The notes beneath the pieces are model-generated. The model was not told where the DNA came from, did no database searches, and worked only from the letters and a program-made list of their open reading frames with translations. A DNA stretch of 11,934 nt from Pseudomonadota bacterium. GTDB lineage: Bacteria; Pseudomonadota; Gammaproteobacteria; Xanthomonadales; Rhodanobacteraceae. Each line of letters starts with the position of its first letter. The first letter of the stretch is position 1. The stretch lies in the NCBI GenBank assembly GCA_021777635.1, contig JAJYDI010000051.1, forward strand, positions 1 to 11,934, in the 5' to 3' direction. Positions 1 through 6,685 of the stretch are shown piece by piece. Position numbers and translations under genes: made by a program.

Positions 1-116
1 CCTTGGCGGCGATAGCGGTGTGGTCCCACCCGATCCCATCCCGAACTCGGAAGTGAAACGCACCTGCGCCGATGGTAGTGTGGCTCTAGCCATGCAAGAG
101 TAGGTCACCGCCAAGG
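1..116 (+). rRNA. rrf: 5S ribosomal RNA
   Basis: This is the small RNA of the large ribosomal subunit. The conserved loop-B/helix-III stretch CCCGAACTCGGAAGTGAAACG lies near positions 40-60, and GCGCCGATGGTAGTGTGG lies near 67-84. The ends form a complete helix I: the first nine bases (CCTTGGCGG) pair perfectly with CCGCCAAGG at 108-116. The 116-nt length fits a bacterial 5S RNA; the mature 5' end could lie a base or two left of the window. The 16S and 23S genes are expected upstream, outside the window. A strong hairpin terminator follows directly. Confidence 0.95.
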
Positions 117-129
117 GCTTTATCCCCTC

Positions 130-163
130 AGGGCCGATCCTCACCGATCGGCCCTGCGCTTTT
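130..163 (+). terminator. Intrinsic terminator of the rRNA operon
   Basis: A perfect 10-bp stem (AGGGCCGATC at 130-139, GATCGGCCCT at 146-155) encloses a 6-nt loop and is followed by GCGC and four T residues (160-163). It begins 14 bases after the 5S RNA, the usual place for rRNA operon termination. On the opposite strand the stem is followed by a purine-rich stretch rather than a T run, so it is not a good terminator for the minus-strand sugar operon approaching from the right. Confidence 0.85.
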
Positions 164-195
164 GCGGCCGCCCCTGCGCCCGGCCCGCTTGCCGC

Positions 196-297
196 TCAGG
201 CCTTGAGGCGCGTCTCGCACCAATCCGCTAGCGCGGCGAGATCGGAAAACTCGAGGTCCGGGGTGCTGCAGCATCGCGGATCAGGTGCGCGGAACAG
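196..297 (-). pseudogene. Possible C-terminal remnant of a lost gene
   Basis: On the minus strand, between TGA at 300-298 and TGA at 198-196, a 33-codon frame reads LFRAPDPRCCSTPDL, then EFSDLAALADWCETRLKA. It has no start codon in a sensible place, yet its third positions are mostly G or C as in the real genes here, and it ends as an amphipathic helix of the kind that closes many Rossmann-like enzymes such as HAD phosphatases. I do not recognise the family. The frame upstream of 300 only runs antiparallel through the MFS gene, so nothing longer survives. It may be the tail left when this operon was inserted or its former neighbour was deleted, or it may be chance. There is no other gene between 117 and 341. 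Confidence 0.3.
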
Positions 298-341
298 TCA
301 CGTTTTCCGCCGCGCCCCCACCGCAGCGCATGTCTTGGCCG

Positions 342-1574
342 TCATTCTGGCGCGGAACCGGCAGTCTCGCGGCGGAATACGCGCAGCGCCACCAGGATGC
401 CCGCCATCGGCAGCAGCGTCATATAGAACGCGTGGCTGCCGCCGATGTGGGTGAACAGGAAGGCGACGATGAATGAGCCGAGCGTACCGCCCAGCGCCGA
501 GAAGACCACGATCAGGCCCGTCATTGCGGCGTGCCGCTCTTTGGGCAGCGCGCTGAGCATTACCGAATTGATCGCCGGATAGATCGGCGCCATCAGCAGG
601 CCGATCAGCGGGAACGCATAGGCCACGAACGGCGCATCCAGCCAGGTCACGTCCGGCCGCAGATGCACGTGTGCCGCCAACGGCAGCACCGCGACCACCA
701 GCACGATCATGCCGAGGAGGCAACCGCTGAGCAGCGTGTACCAGGAGATCCGCCGCAGCACGTAGCCGGCCAGCAGCCGGCCCAACGCCAGCGATCCGGC
801 GTAGATGCTGGCCATCTGCACACTCATCGCCGCGGGCAGCTGCAGAACTTGGCGATTGAAGGTCGGCAGCCAGGTTCCCAGCCCCTGCTCGATCAGCACG
901 TAAAGAAAGATCGAGACGATGAAGGTGTAGATCATCGGTCGCGTCAGCAGGCGCAGCATCCCGGCGAACGCGCCGCCCGTGTCCGCCTGCGCGGGACGCG
1001 CTGCGGATTCGTCAAGCCGTGCGCATGCCAGCAGCGCCACCACGAGCACGCCTGCGCCGGCCAGTACCCAGTAGACATGCACCCAGACCAGGCGTGCCGG
1101 CGCGGCGGAATCGATGAAGGCGCCGAACAGCCAGTAGCCGCCGAGCACGCCGACCATGAACAGCCCCTCGAGCACGTTCATCAGACTGGCGTGGCGCCTG
1201 GCGTCGGTGGTCAGCAGTCCGATCGTGGAGTAGACGCTGACCTTGATCAGGGCAAAGGTCACGCCGATGGTCGCGAACAGGATTTTCGCGGTGCCGAAGC
1301 CCGGATTCAACGCCATCAGCACGCAGGCCGCAGCCACCAGCGCGTGGCCGAGCATCATCGCGCGGCGGTAACCCAGCCGCGGCAGGTAAGACGCGGTCAC
1401 GAAGGAGACGCCGGCGATCGAGAAATCCTTGCAGGCCTCCAGAATGCTGCCGCTCTCCTTGCTGATGCCGAAGCTGAGGATCGACTGCAGGATCACCGTG
1501 CCGACGCTGTTCAGCAGCACGGCGTAGATCATGTAGCTCAGGCACAGCGAGGCCAGCATCATCCAGCGTCTCAC
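342..1574 (-). CDS. Sugar MFS transporter
   Basis: This 410-residue major facilitator protein probably carries the mono- or disaccharide released in the periplasm across the inner membrane. It has about twelve hydrophobic segments, an MFS motif-A-like loop after the second (RLGYRRAM, about residues 66-73), an Asn/Glu pair in a mid-N-half helix (N133, E136), and a hydrophilic central linker around residues 187-203. The APIYPAINSVML segment is reminiscent of the FHS (FucP-like) sugar:proton symporters; that assignment is by eye. The start is GTG: it overlaps the stop of the preceding GH65 gene in the tetranucleotide GTGA, and GGGAG lies 7 bases upstream (1582-1586). In-frame ATG codons at positions 5 and 6 are alternatives. 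It is the last gene of the operon, and no clear terminator follows it. Confidence 0.85.
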   Translation of the reverse strand: MRRWMMLASLCLSYMIYAVLLNSVGTVILQSILSFGISKESGSILEACKDFSIAGVSFVTASYLPRLGYRRAMMLGHALVAAACVLMALNPGFGTAKILFATIGVTFALIKVSVYSTIGLLTTDARRHASLMNVLEGLFMVGVLGGYWLFGAFIDSAAPARLVWVHVYWVLAGAGVLVVALLACARLDESAARPAQADTGGAFAGMLRLLTRPMIYTFIVSIFLYVLIEQGLGTWLPTFNRQVLQLPAAMSVQMASIYAGSLALGRLLAGYVLRRISWYTLLSGCLLGMIVLVVAVLPLAAHVHLRPDVTWLDAPFVAYAFPLIGLLMAPIYPAINSVMLSALPKERHAAMTGLIVVFSALGGTLGSFIVAFLFTHIGGSHAFYMTLLPMAGILVALRVFRRETAGSAPE

Positions 1575-3913
1575 CGGCGGTCTCCCTGCCGTGTCGCGGT
1601 CGCAGTTCCGGTGGTGCCGTCACCGCCGATCGCAGAGCGCAAGGACGCTGCCCGTGCTGGCCCCGCTTGCGCCGGCAGCCGCTGCAGTACCGTTTTCCCT
1701 GCGGCATCGCGGTGCACGGTGATGTCGAGCCGCTGGCCGCGGAAGCGGACGTTCTTCAGCGTCAGTGACGTCCATCCCGGTGGCAGCACCGGCGCGTAGG
1801 CGCCGACCAGCCCCTGGTCTTCGATGCGCAAACCGGTGAGTCCGTACAGGAAGCTCTCAACGAAACCGGCCGAGGTCGACAGCAGATAGCCCGCGTTGTT
1901 GGCCACGGTCTCGGTGCGCACGTTGAACGGCGGCTTGAGGAAGCCGACCAGGTTGCGCCGGATCCATTCGTCCGCGACCTTGGCATCACCGAGTTCGGCT
2001 GCGGCGACCGCCATCATGACCATCATCATCTCGTTGGGGTCGTTGCCGTGCACCTCGAGCTCGCGGAGCTGGAAGTCGAAGTCGTTCCTGCGCACCTGCG
2101 GCGACATCGGCAGATCCAGATTCGGATACATCAGCCAGACCAGCGAGGAACCCATCCAGGTGATCTTGTCGTGCAGCACCGAGGCGTCGAAATCGAGGTG
2201 GCGCTGCTCCCGGTCCGAGAACGGGATGTACATCTTCGCGGCGATGTCCGCCCAGTGCGGATCGGGCGCAGCGCCCACCGCGGCGGCGGCCGCGACGGCT
2301 ATGCGCAGGGACTTGGCCGCCGCCGCATTGGTAAACGAGTCGTTGGGCACGTCGTCATAGGCCTCGTCCGGCGAGGTCACGTGCAGGATCTCGTAGCGTT
2401 CGTGCTTGCGATCGTAGGTGACGCGGCTGGTCCAGAACCTCGCGACGTCGCGGATCACCGGCCAACCGTGCCGCACCAGCCAGTCGCGATCGCGCGTGGC
2501 CAGGTAGTACTGCCACTGCGCGATCGCGATGTCGGCGTTGACGTGGATCTCGCGCTGCACCCCGCGCGCAAAGTACGGCGTGTTGTCCACGCCGGTCTCG
2601 GGATCCGCCTCCCAGGCAAACATCGCGCCGCGCACACCGTATTGCTTCGCACGTGCCCTGGCCGCGGCCAGCGTGCGATCGCGGAACATCACGATCGACC
2701 GGGCGCGCTGCGGATGCAGCAGCAGCAGCGCGGGGAACACCCAGGAATCGGCATCCCAGAACACGTGTCCCGCATAACCCGGAGTCAGCGAGCACGCGCC
2801 CACCGACCAGGAGGTCCCCGCCGTCGTGCCCGACAGCAGGTAGTACAGATCCGAGTGCAACGCCTTCTGCGCTCCGGCATCGCCGTCGACCACGATGTCG
2901 GATTCCCACAATCTGTGCCAGGCCGCCCGGTGCCCGGACAGCAATGCCGCGAACCCGCGTCGGCGTGCCGCCTCGGCCAGCGCGACATCCGCTTGCGCGG
3001 CACCGCCCCAGCCTTGCCTGGACAGCGCCACATACTTGCTGAAGCGGTAGGTCCGACCCTTCTCCACGTGCGCCGTCAGATTCAGCGACAGCACGTCGCG
3101 GCGCTGCTCCAGCCGCACCCGCGTCAGCGTCAGACCGCGCGGCAGACCGAGCGCAAGCGCCTCGCCCATGCGCGTGCCGTTCACGGCACGGCCATCCAGC
3201 CACAGCGTCAGCCGCTTCGCGTCGCCGCCATCGGCCACGATGCGCGTCTGCCCGTAGTACCAGATCGGAGCGCGATCCGGCGTCGGCACCGGCTTGTTGT
3301 CCAGGTTCTGGCCGCTGGCGATCACCGCGTCCACCATCTGCGGCCCGCTCAGTCTGGCCAGTGCGAAGCGCGGCTCATGCCCCGACCACAGACGGATCGG
3401 GAACCTCAGCCGCACTTCACCATCGAATCGAGGTGTGATCTCGAACTGCGTCGCCGCGAGGTGGCTCTGCGCCTGGCTGACGAAGGTCGTCACGCGCACG
3501 TCGGTCGCTTTTCCGGCGTAGGCGAAACGGTAGCGCGTCGACAGCGTGCCGTCGTGCATGTCCAGTGTCTGTGCGTAATCGGCAAACGTCCTCTCGTTCA
3601 GCGGCGTCGCATTCAGCCAGCCGCCGCCCGGGTTGTAGTCCACCTCGCTCCAGCCGGGAACCGCCGCAGGGCGCGATACATCTCCGGGCGTGTAATCCAT
3701 GAAGGCCACCAGGTACCCCGGGCTCGGCTCGGTTCCGCGCGGCGAGGTCATGATCGAAAAGTAGCCGTTGGCCAGATAGGTCGGGAAATAGGCGCCCCAA
3801 TCCGCTGCTGTAGCCTGGAGCAGGAAACTCGGATCGGTGGCCGCAGACACCGGCATGGCAAGCGCTGCGGCGAGCAGGACCGGAACGGCGCGGACGAGAC
3901 GGGGAAGTTTCAT
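1571..3913 (-). CDS. Exported GH65-family glycosidase (predicted hydrolase)
   Basis: This is a 780-residue glycoside hydrolase of family 65, an (alpha/alpha)6-barrel enzyme. The ATG at 3913 was chosen because GGAG lies 5 bases upstream and the protein then opens with a Sec signal peptide (MKLPRLVRAVPVLLAAALAM, cleavage near PVSA-A, residue 24/25). A longer in-frame reading from GTG at 4054 would bury that signal. The N-terminal beta-sandwich covers roughly residues 30-290. Barrel motifs include GHVFWDADSW (382-391), GAMFAWEAD (429-437), EIHVNADIA (455-463) and the acid-catalyst motif HVTSPDE with E517. Where GH65 phosphorylases have a phosphate-binding His-Asp-Ser-Thr-Leu-Ser loop, this protein reads HGNDPNEMM with E628, which suggests an inverting hydrolase of the acid trehalase/kojibiose hydrolase type. 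Substrate unknown: an alpha-linked glucose disaccharide or oligosaccharide end is likely. It is translationally coupled to the MFS gene. Confidence 0.88.
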   Translation of the reverse strand: MKLPRLVRAVPVLLAAALAMPVSAATDPSFLLQATAADWGAYFPTYLANGYFSIMTSPRGTEPSPGYLVAFMDYTPGDVSRPAAVPGWSEVDYNPGGGWLNATPLNERTFADYAQTLDMHDGTLSTRYRFAYAGKATDVRVTTFVSQAQSHLAATQFEITPRFDGEVRLRFPIRLWSGHEPRFALARLSGPQMVDAVIASGQNLDNKPVPTPDRAPIWYYGQTRIVADGGDAKRLTLWLDGRAVNGTRMGEALALGLPRGLTLTRVRLEQRRDVLSLNLTAHVEKGRTYRFSKYVALSRQGWGGAAQADVALAEAARRRGFAALLSGHRAAWHRLWESDIVVDGDAGAQKALHSDLYYLLSGTTAGTSWSVGACSLTPGYAGHVFWDADSWVFPALLLLHPQRARSIVMFRDRTLAAARARAKQYGVRGAMFAWEADPETGVDNTPYFARGVQREIHVNADIAIAQWQYYLATRDRDWLVRHGWPVIRDVARFWTSRVTYDRKHERYEILHVTSPDEAYDDVPNDSFTNAAAAKSLRIAVAAAAAVGAAPDPHWADIAAKMYIPFSDREQRHLDFDASVLHDKITWMGSSLVWLMYPNLDLPMSPQVRRNDFDFQLRELEVHGNDPNEMMMVMMAVAAAELGDAKVADEWIRRNLVGFLKPPFNVRTETVANNAGYLLSTSAGFVESFLYGLTGLRIEDQGLVGAYAPVLPPGWTSLTLKNVRFRGQRLDITVHRDAAGKTVLQRLPAQAGPARAASLRSAIGGDGTTGTATATRQGDRR

Positions 3914-4026
3914 GGTGGCTCCAGGAGTCGATGTCGACAGCACACTTCCAGGCGCGAGAGGCGGGCTCCGCATAGCGACGGGAGAGTGCATCGGCCGTCG
4001 GAGCGCCGCGCGGTGGTCGCAGAAAC

Positions 4027-4064
4027 CGCGGTCCGGAATGGCCTTGTGGGCCACCCGGACCGCG
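4027..4064 (-). other. Strong hairpin between receptor and GH65 genes
   Basis: A perfect 10-bp stem (4027-4036 with 4055-4064) is stacked on an inner 5-bp stem (4039-4043 with 4049-4053) around a 5-nt loop. In the minus-strand transcript it lies just after the receptor stop codon and is followed by GUUUCU, which is a poor U tract. It could be a leaky terminator or an mRNA 3'-end stabiliser that lets the receptor be made in excess over the downstream enzyme. It sits in the 171-bp gap 3914-4084, where I see nothing else except the ribosome-binding site of the GH65 gene. Confidence 0.5.
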
Positions 4065-4084
4065 CTCGGGGCAGTGCTGCATGT

Positions 4085-6607
4085 TCAGAACTTGTACTTG
4101 ACCTGGAAATTGACCTCGCGGCCCTGCAGCGGACGGGCCAGGATCACACCACCGGAACCCGCCGCGGCGCCGAAGATGCGCGAATTGCTCTCGGTCAGAC
4201 CCAGCGCATTGGTCAGATTGGTGCCTTGCAGACGCAACTCCCAGTTGCGGCCGATATCCGCGACCACGCCGAAGTCCCACGTGCTGTAAGTACCAAGCTG
4301 CTGAAGTCCGGACTGGTCCTGGGTGTGCGGACCCACGTACGTGTAGGTCACCCAGGCCATCACATCGCCCCACGCAGTCGGAATGTGGTAGCTGGGCGTG
4401 AACATGTAGCGGAACTTCGGCTGGCGCTGCAGCTGCTGGCCATTGATCACCGCACAGCCGTTGCCGGTCACCTGGTTGATGTAGGGGATGCAGGCGGCAT
4501 AGTGGGTGTAGTGCCCGTCCAGATAATCCGCGACCAGCTCCAGCCGCAGGTTGCGGGTGGGCGTGATGGCTCCGCTCAGGTTGATGCCCTTGGAGTCCGA
4601 CCCGTACAGCAGGGGGCTGCCGACCGGAGCGCCCTGGGCATTGGTCGGCTGGTACGGCAGACCGCTGAACTGCCGGTGGTAGACGGTGATATTCGCGTAG
4701 AACAGCGACGACTGGTATTTGAAGCCGCCTTCGAAGTTCTGGATCTTCTGCAGCGGCGGGGTGTTGCCGGTGGTGTTGCCGCGCAGGGCGTTGTCGAAGT
4801 CACCGAAGTGGGCGCCGCGGTTGGCGCGCACATACACGCTCATGTTGTCGGCCAGCCTGTAGTTGACTCCGATCGTCCATGACGGGTGCGTCTTGTTGTA
4901 GCGGGTGGTCGAATAGGTGCCGTTGCAGACCGGTACCGAGTTGTTGTAAAGCGTGTACGGGTTGTTGTCGAGATTGACATTCTGCAGGTTGCACACGTTG
5001 AGGAGGGCGTTCTCGTTCTCGATGCGCCCGGACACGTCGAACAGCCAGCGGCCGTAGCGCTGCACGTCGGAGAGGTAGAAGGCCTTGTTGGTTGCCGTGC
5101 CGTTCTCGGCGATGTTGTAGGCGCCGTTGTCGAGGAAGCCCTGATTGTCGGTGAGCTGGTAGGTGTTGCCGCCACTGACGTAACTGACCGTGATCGGACG
5201 CGCGTTGGGCGTGTTGGTCATCAGCATCTGGTTGCCCAGCGCCCACTTGTCGCTGTCGGTGTAGTGCGCCAGGTACAGGCCGGCGGTCAACGTATTGCCG
5301 GCGAACAGCTCCTTGCTGATGTGGAAATCATTGCTGACGTTGGTCAGGTACTTGTGGATGAACCACCAGCCCTGATGGATCACGCTCTGGTTGGGATCGA
5401 CTGCACCGCCGCCGACATAGGTGGCCGTGGCCGAGCCCGGGGGCAGCGCGAAGCCGCCGAGGTTGGTCGGGATGTTGTACAGCTCGTCCGTCAGCGAGGC
5501 CGGGTTGGAACCCGAGAACAGCGCGTTGGTGTCCATCGTGCCGCGATCGATCAGGAACTTGTCGGACAGGCTGATGCCGTTGTCGAAATCGAAGTTGATG
5601 TTGCCGCCGAAGAAATTCATCTTCGCGCCGCGGCCGTTGGCGAGGTTGGCGTTGGTGCCGCCACCCGGATATCCGGCCAGGAACACGTGCTGGATCGCGT
5701 GGCTGTAGTAGGTGCTGGTCAGCGGATCGAAGCCGGGATAGGCGCTGAACTGGTCGGTACCGTTCTGGATCAGCGGGATCGGCGTGATGAACTGGTTCTT
5801 GTCGTCCAGCACGCGGGCGTAGAACATCATCGAGCCGTTGTCCATGTCATGCGACAGCGTGGCCGTCAGCTGCCCGCCCTGGTCGGCCTTGAACTGCGGG
5901 TCGCGTACGCCGTTGGACGTCCGTGCGAAGCCGCCGACGCTCCCGTACCAGCCGTCGGCGACCTTGAAACCGTAGAAGCCGTCGAGCCGCCACAGGCCCT
6001 CCGAGCCGTAGGTCAGACCGATGTCGCCCGAGGGCTTGGCCGTGCCCTCGCGGAGGATGAAGTTGGCGACGGCGCCGATCTGGCCGCTGCCGTAGACCAC
6101 CGAGGGGCCGCCCTGCAGGATTTCGACGCGTTGGATCGTGTCGTCGAGACGGAAGGCCGACGACGTCTCGAAGAACGACAGCGTCGGCATGCCGTAGATC
6201 GGTGAGCCCATGATCTCGGTGGTGAAGAACGGCGCGTCACCGCCGCCGGGGAATCCGGCGATCTCGATGTTGGCGCCGGTCTGGCCACCGGTCGATTCGG
6301 GCCACAGTCCGGGGGCGATCTTGAGCAGATCCGCGGTGCTCACCGGGTTGGCCTCGCGGATCTGCTCGCGAGTCGCCGTGGTGATCGAGTAGCTGGCGTC
6401 GATCTTGCGCACGCCGCCATAGACGGGCGTGCCGGTGACCACAACCTGCTCCAGTGTCTTGACGTCCTTCTTGCCGGTTTCGTCAGTCTGCTTCGCGGCC
6501 GTCGCGCCCGTCGCGGGCGCCGTATCCTGTGCGTAGGCGGCTCCCGATATCAGGGCCGAGATGATCGCTGCCGAAAGCACAGCGCGTTGCATGCATTTCC
6601 CGTTCAT
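4085..6607 (-). CDS. TonB-dependent outer-membrane receptor, probably for a sugar
   Basis: This 840-residue ligand-gated outer-membrane transporter is powered by TonB-ExbBD. The ATG at 6607 has GGAGG 5 bases upstream (6613-6617). Residues 1-26 are a signal peptide ending AAYA-Q. A TonB-box-like LEQVVVTGT follows at about 52-60. The plug runs roughly 65-190, with SVVYGSGQIGAVANFILREG as its conserved end. The rest is a large beta-barrel with many aromatic strands, closing with the Phe-terminated VNFQVKYKF. There is no N-terminal FecA-type signalling domain and no SusC-type carboxypeptidase-like extension, and no SusD partner is next to it, so it is a proteobacterial single-component receptor. 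Its place between two GH65 enzyme genes, with an MFS transporter and a LacI regulator, points to an alpha-glucoside as ligand rather than a siderophore. That is inference from context. Confidence 0.9.
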   Translation of the reverse strand: MNGKCMQRAVLSAAIISALISGAAYAQDTAPATGATAAKQTDETGKKDVKTLEQVVVTGTPVYGGVRKIDASYSITTATREQIREANPVSTADLLKIAPGLWPESTGGQTGANIEIAGFPGGGDAPFFTTEIMGSPIYGMPTLSFFETSSAFRLDDTIQRVEILQGGPSVVYGSGQIGAVANFILREGTAKPSGDIGLTYGSEGLWRLDGFYGFKVADGWYGSVGGFARTSNGVRDPQFKADQGGQLTATLSHDMDNGSMMFYARVLDDKNQFITPIPLIQNGTDQFSAYPGFDPLTSTYYSHAIQHVFLAGYPGGGTNANLANGRGAKMNFFGGNINFDFDNGISLSDKFLIDRGTMDTNALFSGSNPASLTDELYNIPTNLGGFALPPGSATATYVGGGAVDPNQSVIHQGWWFIHKYLTNVSNDFHISKELFAGNTLTAGLYLAHYTDSDKWALGNQMLMTNTPNARPITVSYVSGGNTYQLTDNQGFLDNGAYNIAENGTATNKAFYLSDVQRYGRWLFDVSGRIENENALLNVCNLQNVNLDNNPYTLYNNSVPVCNGTYSTTRYNKTHPSWTIGVNYRLADNMSVYVRANRGAHFGDFDNALRGNTTGNTPPLQKIQNFEGGFKYQSSLFYANITVYHRQFSGLPYQPTNAQGAPVGSPLLYGSDSKGINLSGAITPTRNLRLELVADYLDGHYTHYAACIPYINQVTGNGCAVINGQQLQRQPKFRYMFTPSYHIPTAWGDVMAWVTYTYVGPHTQDQSGLQQLGTYSTWDFGVVADIGRNWELRLQGTNLTNALGLTESNSRIFGAAAGSGGVILARPLQGREVNFQVKYKF

Positions 6608-6648
6608 AGGCTCCTCCACCCGTGGTTTGTTGCGGTTGTTGTTTCCAC

Positions 6649-6676
6649 TACGGACTTCCGTACGCGGGTCGCGTAC
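6649..6676. repeat. Two overlapping palindromes in the intergenic gap
   Basis: The 78-bp gap between the fused enzyme gene and the receptor gene holds TACGGA-CT-TCCGTA (6649-6662) overlapping GTACGCG-GGT-CGCGTAC (6660-6676). Both are perfect and share the GTA at 6660-6662, so only one of the two hairpins can fully form at a time in RNA. Neither is followed by a T run in either direction. They may be an mRNA processing or stability structure, or a protein site. The role is unknown. Confidence 0.4.
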
Positions 6677-6685
6677 ATCCGGTCC

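Noticed and set aside
130..155. Hairpin as a shared bidirectional terminator for the sugar operon
   Set aside because: On the minus strand the stem is followed by GAGGGGATAAAG, without a T run.
3914..4054. N-terminal extension of the exported GH65 enzyme to GTG at 4054
   Set aside because: The extension would precede an otherwise perfect signal peptide and lies in a hairpin-rich gap. The ATG at 3913 has its own Shine-Dalgarno sequence.
2048..4882. Long open frame on the plus strand (944 codons) opposite the GH65 and receptor genes
   Set aside because: It is antisense to two well-supported genes, is rich in Arg/Gln/His/Val with no recognisable motif, and crosses their intergenic gap. Such frames are a by-product of high G/C at third codon positions.
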